DNA from: Pseudacidobacterium ailaaui
GTDB lineage: Bacteria > Acidobacteriota > Terriglobia > Terriglobales > Acidobacteriaceae
DNA: 64,000 nucleotides
NCBI RefSeq assembly: GCF_000688455.1
Contig: NZ_JIAL01000001.1
Span: 3,007,001 to 3,071,000 of the forward strand
Direction of reading: 5' to 3'
Part shown: one piece after another, positions 62,469-64,000 of the stretch
Numbering within the stretch: position 1 is the stretch's first letter
Layout: each line of letters starts with the position of its first letter
The notes under the pieces: model-generated
Seen by the model: only the letters and a program-made list of their open reading frames with translations
Database searches by the model: none
What the model was told of the DNA's origin: nothing
Made by a program: the position numbers and the translations under genes

Positions 62469-63749
62469 TCAATCAAGCAACAACACCGTTACACTTTCCA
62501 GATGGAACGTCTGCGGGAACAGGTCCACCATGTGGATGCTTTGGACGTGATAGCCGAATTCTAGCAATGCTCTCAAATCGCGGGAGAGAGTTGCCGGGTC
62601 ACAGGAGACATAAACCAGCTGTTTGGCCCTTACTTTCGTAAGTAAGGAAGTGATTTCCTTGCCAAGTCCTGCACGAGGAGGGTCGGCCAGGATCAGGTCT
62701 GGTGGGGCCTCTTTCCGCTCTACCTGTTGGCGCAAAAATTTAAGCGTCTGGCTGGCAACCGCCTGATGGCCAGTTCCGGACAAATTGTGATGCAGGTCCT
62801 GTGAAGATGAGGGGGAAGCTTCAACCCCGATGACATGATCAAAAGTTTCAGCAAGTTTGCGTGAAAAGAGGCCAACTCCGGCGTACAGGTCCCACGCCAG
62901 ATTACCAGAGCGGCCGTGGCAGGCCAGGCTGGCAAGATGGTCGACGAGAAAGCGGTTGACCTGGAAAAATGACCCGCTACTGACGCGGTAGGTATGGCCG
63001 GCTGCCCGGTATGTTAATGATTGCGCCTTCCATGTGGCCGCCCTGGAAACACGGTGTTTTCCCTTTTGTGAAAAATAGACGGCGGCCCCGGAGAGTGCAG
63101 GGACTTCCGGGCGAAGCGCCTCACAGAAGTGCCCAAGGACCGCGCCGACGCGCGGCAAATGTCTGTCTGTCCAGAGAGAAAGAAGCAGTTCATCCTGGGC
63201 ATGGTTGGTAAAAAACTCGATCTCCTGAAAATTGCCGATGCCGCAGCTCTGGCCCACGCGCTGGACAGCGGCGATGGCCTGCTCAAGCATGGGTGCGGAG
63301 ATGGGGCATTGATGGACCGCCAGCCCCTGATGCGAGCTGCGCTTTCGATAGCAAAGGCCGAAAGGCTGCTCAGCAATATGAAGGCGGACGCGGTTTCGAT
63401 AGGCCCAAGGAGCAGCGAAGACTGGTTGAATTTCCGGCAAACCACGCAGATGCGCCCGCTCCAGTGTTTCAGACAAAATGCTGCGCTTGATTTCCAATTG
63501 CAGAGCATAGTCTGCATGCTGGTAATGGCATCCGCCGCATAATCCATAGTATTCGCAGGGAGGCTGAGAGCGCTGGTGTGAAGCTTCCAGTATCGTCTCC
63601 ACCTCTGCCTGAATGTACCCAGGTCGTTCTTCAACGCTACGGGCCTCCAACAGTTCTCCCGGAAGCGACAGAGGAACAAAGACGGCCTTGCCTTCCACGC
63701 GAGCGAGTCCGGCGCCGCCATAAATGCACTTTTCAATTCGCAGCTTCAT
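62469..63749 (-). CDS. RlmD/RumA-type rRNA uracil-5-methyltransferase
   Basis: 426 residues. An N-terminal TRAM-like beta domain (IYGGAGLARVEGKAVFVPLSLPGE), the iron-sulfur cysteines CEYYGLCGGCHYQHADY, a Rossmann SAM domain (NLAWDLYAGVGLFSRKLAETF), and the catalytic segment VYVSCDPATLSRDLRALL with the nucleophile Cys and ILADPPRAGLG are visible. This matches 23S rRNA m5U methyltransferases of the RlmD/RlmCD group; the target position is inferred. It overlaps the upstream gene by 4 bases (ATGA) and is followed closely by comEC. Confidence 0.92.
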   Translation of the reverse strand: MKLRIEKCIYGGAGLARVEGKAVFVPLSLPGELLEARSVEERPGYIQAEVETILEASHQRSQPPCEYYGLCGGCHYQHADYALQLEIKRSILSETLERAHLRGLPEIQPVFAAPWAYRNRVRLHIAEQPFGLCYRKRSSHQGLAVHQCPISAPMLEQAIAAVQRVGQSCGIGNFQEIEFFTNHAQDELLLSLWTDRHLPRVGAVLGHFCEALRPEVPALSGAAVYFSQKGKHRVSRAATWKAQSLTYRAAGHTYRVSSGSFFQVNRFLVDHLASLACHGRSGNLAWDLYAGVGLFSRKLAETFDHVIGVEASPSSSQDLHHNLSGTGHQAVASQTLKFLRQQVERKEAPPDLILADPPRAGLGKEITSLLTKVRAKQLVYVSCDPATLSRDLRALLEFGYHVQSIHMVDLFPQTFHLESVTVLLLD

Positions 63750-64000
63750 GACTGGTCCATGTAGAAGAGGCTCAGGCGGTGCAACTTGTATCGTTCGAGT
63801 AAGCGCTTGTGTACGAACTGCTGTTCAATTTGCCGGATCTGTACGGCGCTCATCCGCCGCTTGTAGGGGGCCAGTTCCTGCTCTGCCTGGGTGCGGAGGC
63901 TTCGCAGCTCGTCTTCCGGAGTCATGGTCAGTAGCTGGGCAAAGAGCTTTTCTTCGAGCGTGGCCAAAGTGCGCTCTAAGTCTTCCAGATCAGGCAGCTC
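63746..64000 (-). CDS. Hypothetical protein, 5' end beyond the window
   Basis: The last 84 codons of a gene that continues past position 64000 (the frame is open to the edge; the TTG at 63967 is not the real start). The visible part is charged and helical (EDLERTLATLEEKLFAQLL, SLRTQAEQELAPYKRRM) and looks coiled-coil-like; I recognise no family. Its TGA overlaps the methyltransferase ATG as ATGA, so the genes are probably translationally coupled. Confidence 0.6.
   Translation of the reverse strand, partial: ELPDLEDLERTLATLEEKLFAQLLTMTPEDELRSLRTQAEQELAPYKRRMSAVQIRQIEQQFVHKRLLERYKLHRLSLFYMDQS

Overview
The window looks like a gene-dense stretch of an Acidobacteriota (Terriglobia/Acidobacteriaceae-like) chromosome. 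The support is the moderately GC-rich composition, two proteins of the acidobacterial VWFA-related family, an Oar-like outer-membrane receptor with a carboxypeptidase-regulatory domain, an Hfq-like protein with a long N-terminal extension, and close homologues of enzymes typical of soil acidobacteria. I cannot name the genus. No rRNA, tRNA, CRISPR array, insertion sequence or prophage was seen. Intergenic gaps are short and many convergent genes overlap at their stop codons.

Layout. 1-6.5 kb: the 3' end of a HAD phosphatase, an APC-type (polyamine-transporter-like) permease, and carA-carB. 6.5-9.2 kb (minus): agmatine deiminase, N-carbamoylputrescine amidase and a pyruvoyl-dependent arginine decarboxylase, together a complete arginine-to-putrescine route. 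9.3-15.8 kb: a NiCoT-type Ni/Co permease, queA, a giant Lhr-type helicase and a DUF5522 protein. 15.8-22.0 kb (minus): an envelope operon of a DUF5666 protein, an Oar-like receptor split by a frameshift, and a VWFA-related protein. 22.3-26.6 kb: egtB-egtD (ergothioneine), a secreted beta-propeller-like protein and a LytTR response regulator. 26.8-36.7 kb: a lipoprotein aldose epimerase, HAD, BtuF-like and Nudix proteins, a sialate O-acetylesterase, zinc-ribbon, Rieske and DoxX proteins, an S55 protease, a second VWFA-related protein and an orphan RES-domain protein.

36.7-52.4 kb is a plant cell-wall sugar region: a Tat-exported (alpha/alpha)6 glycosidase and a GH28 polygalacturonase are divergently transcribed, followed after a few housekeeping genes by an MFS permease and an L-rhamnose cluster (GH39-like hydrolase-rhaM divergent from rhaI-rhaD/ADH-rhaB-regulator). 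The regulator pairs an IclR-type winged helix with a LacI/periplasmic-type sugar-binding domain. The rhaI and rhaD promoters share an AT-rich motif that sits on the promoter elements, so the cluster reads as a self-contained rhamnose regulon with an unusual regulator.

52.4-64 kb: a secreted hypothetical protein, holB, the Hfq-like protein, a XRE-S24 repressor convergent with a pseudo-receiver, mazG, a GNAT plus N-acylamino-acid-racemase pair, and on the minus strand comEC, an RlmD-type rRNA methyltransferase and the 3' end of an unknown gene.

All functions are read from sequence motifs and family knowledge; no database search or structure prediction was run.
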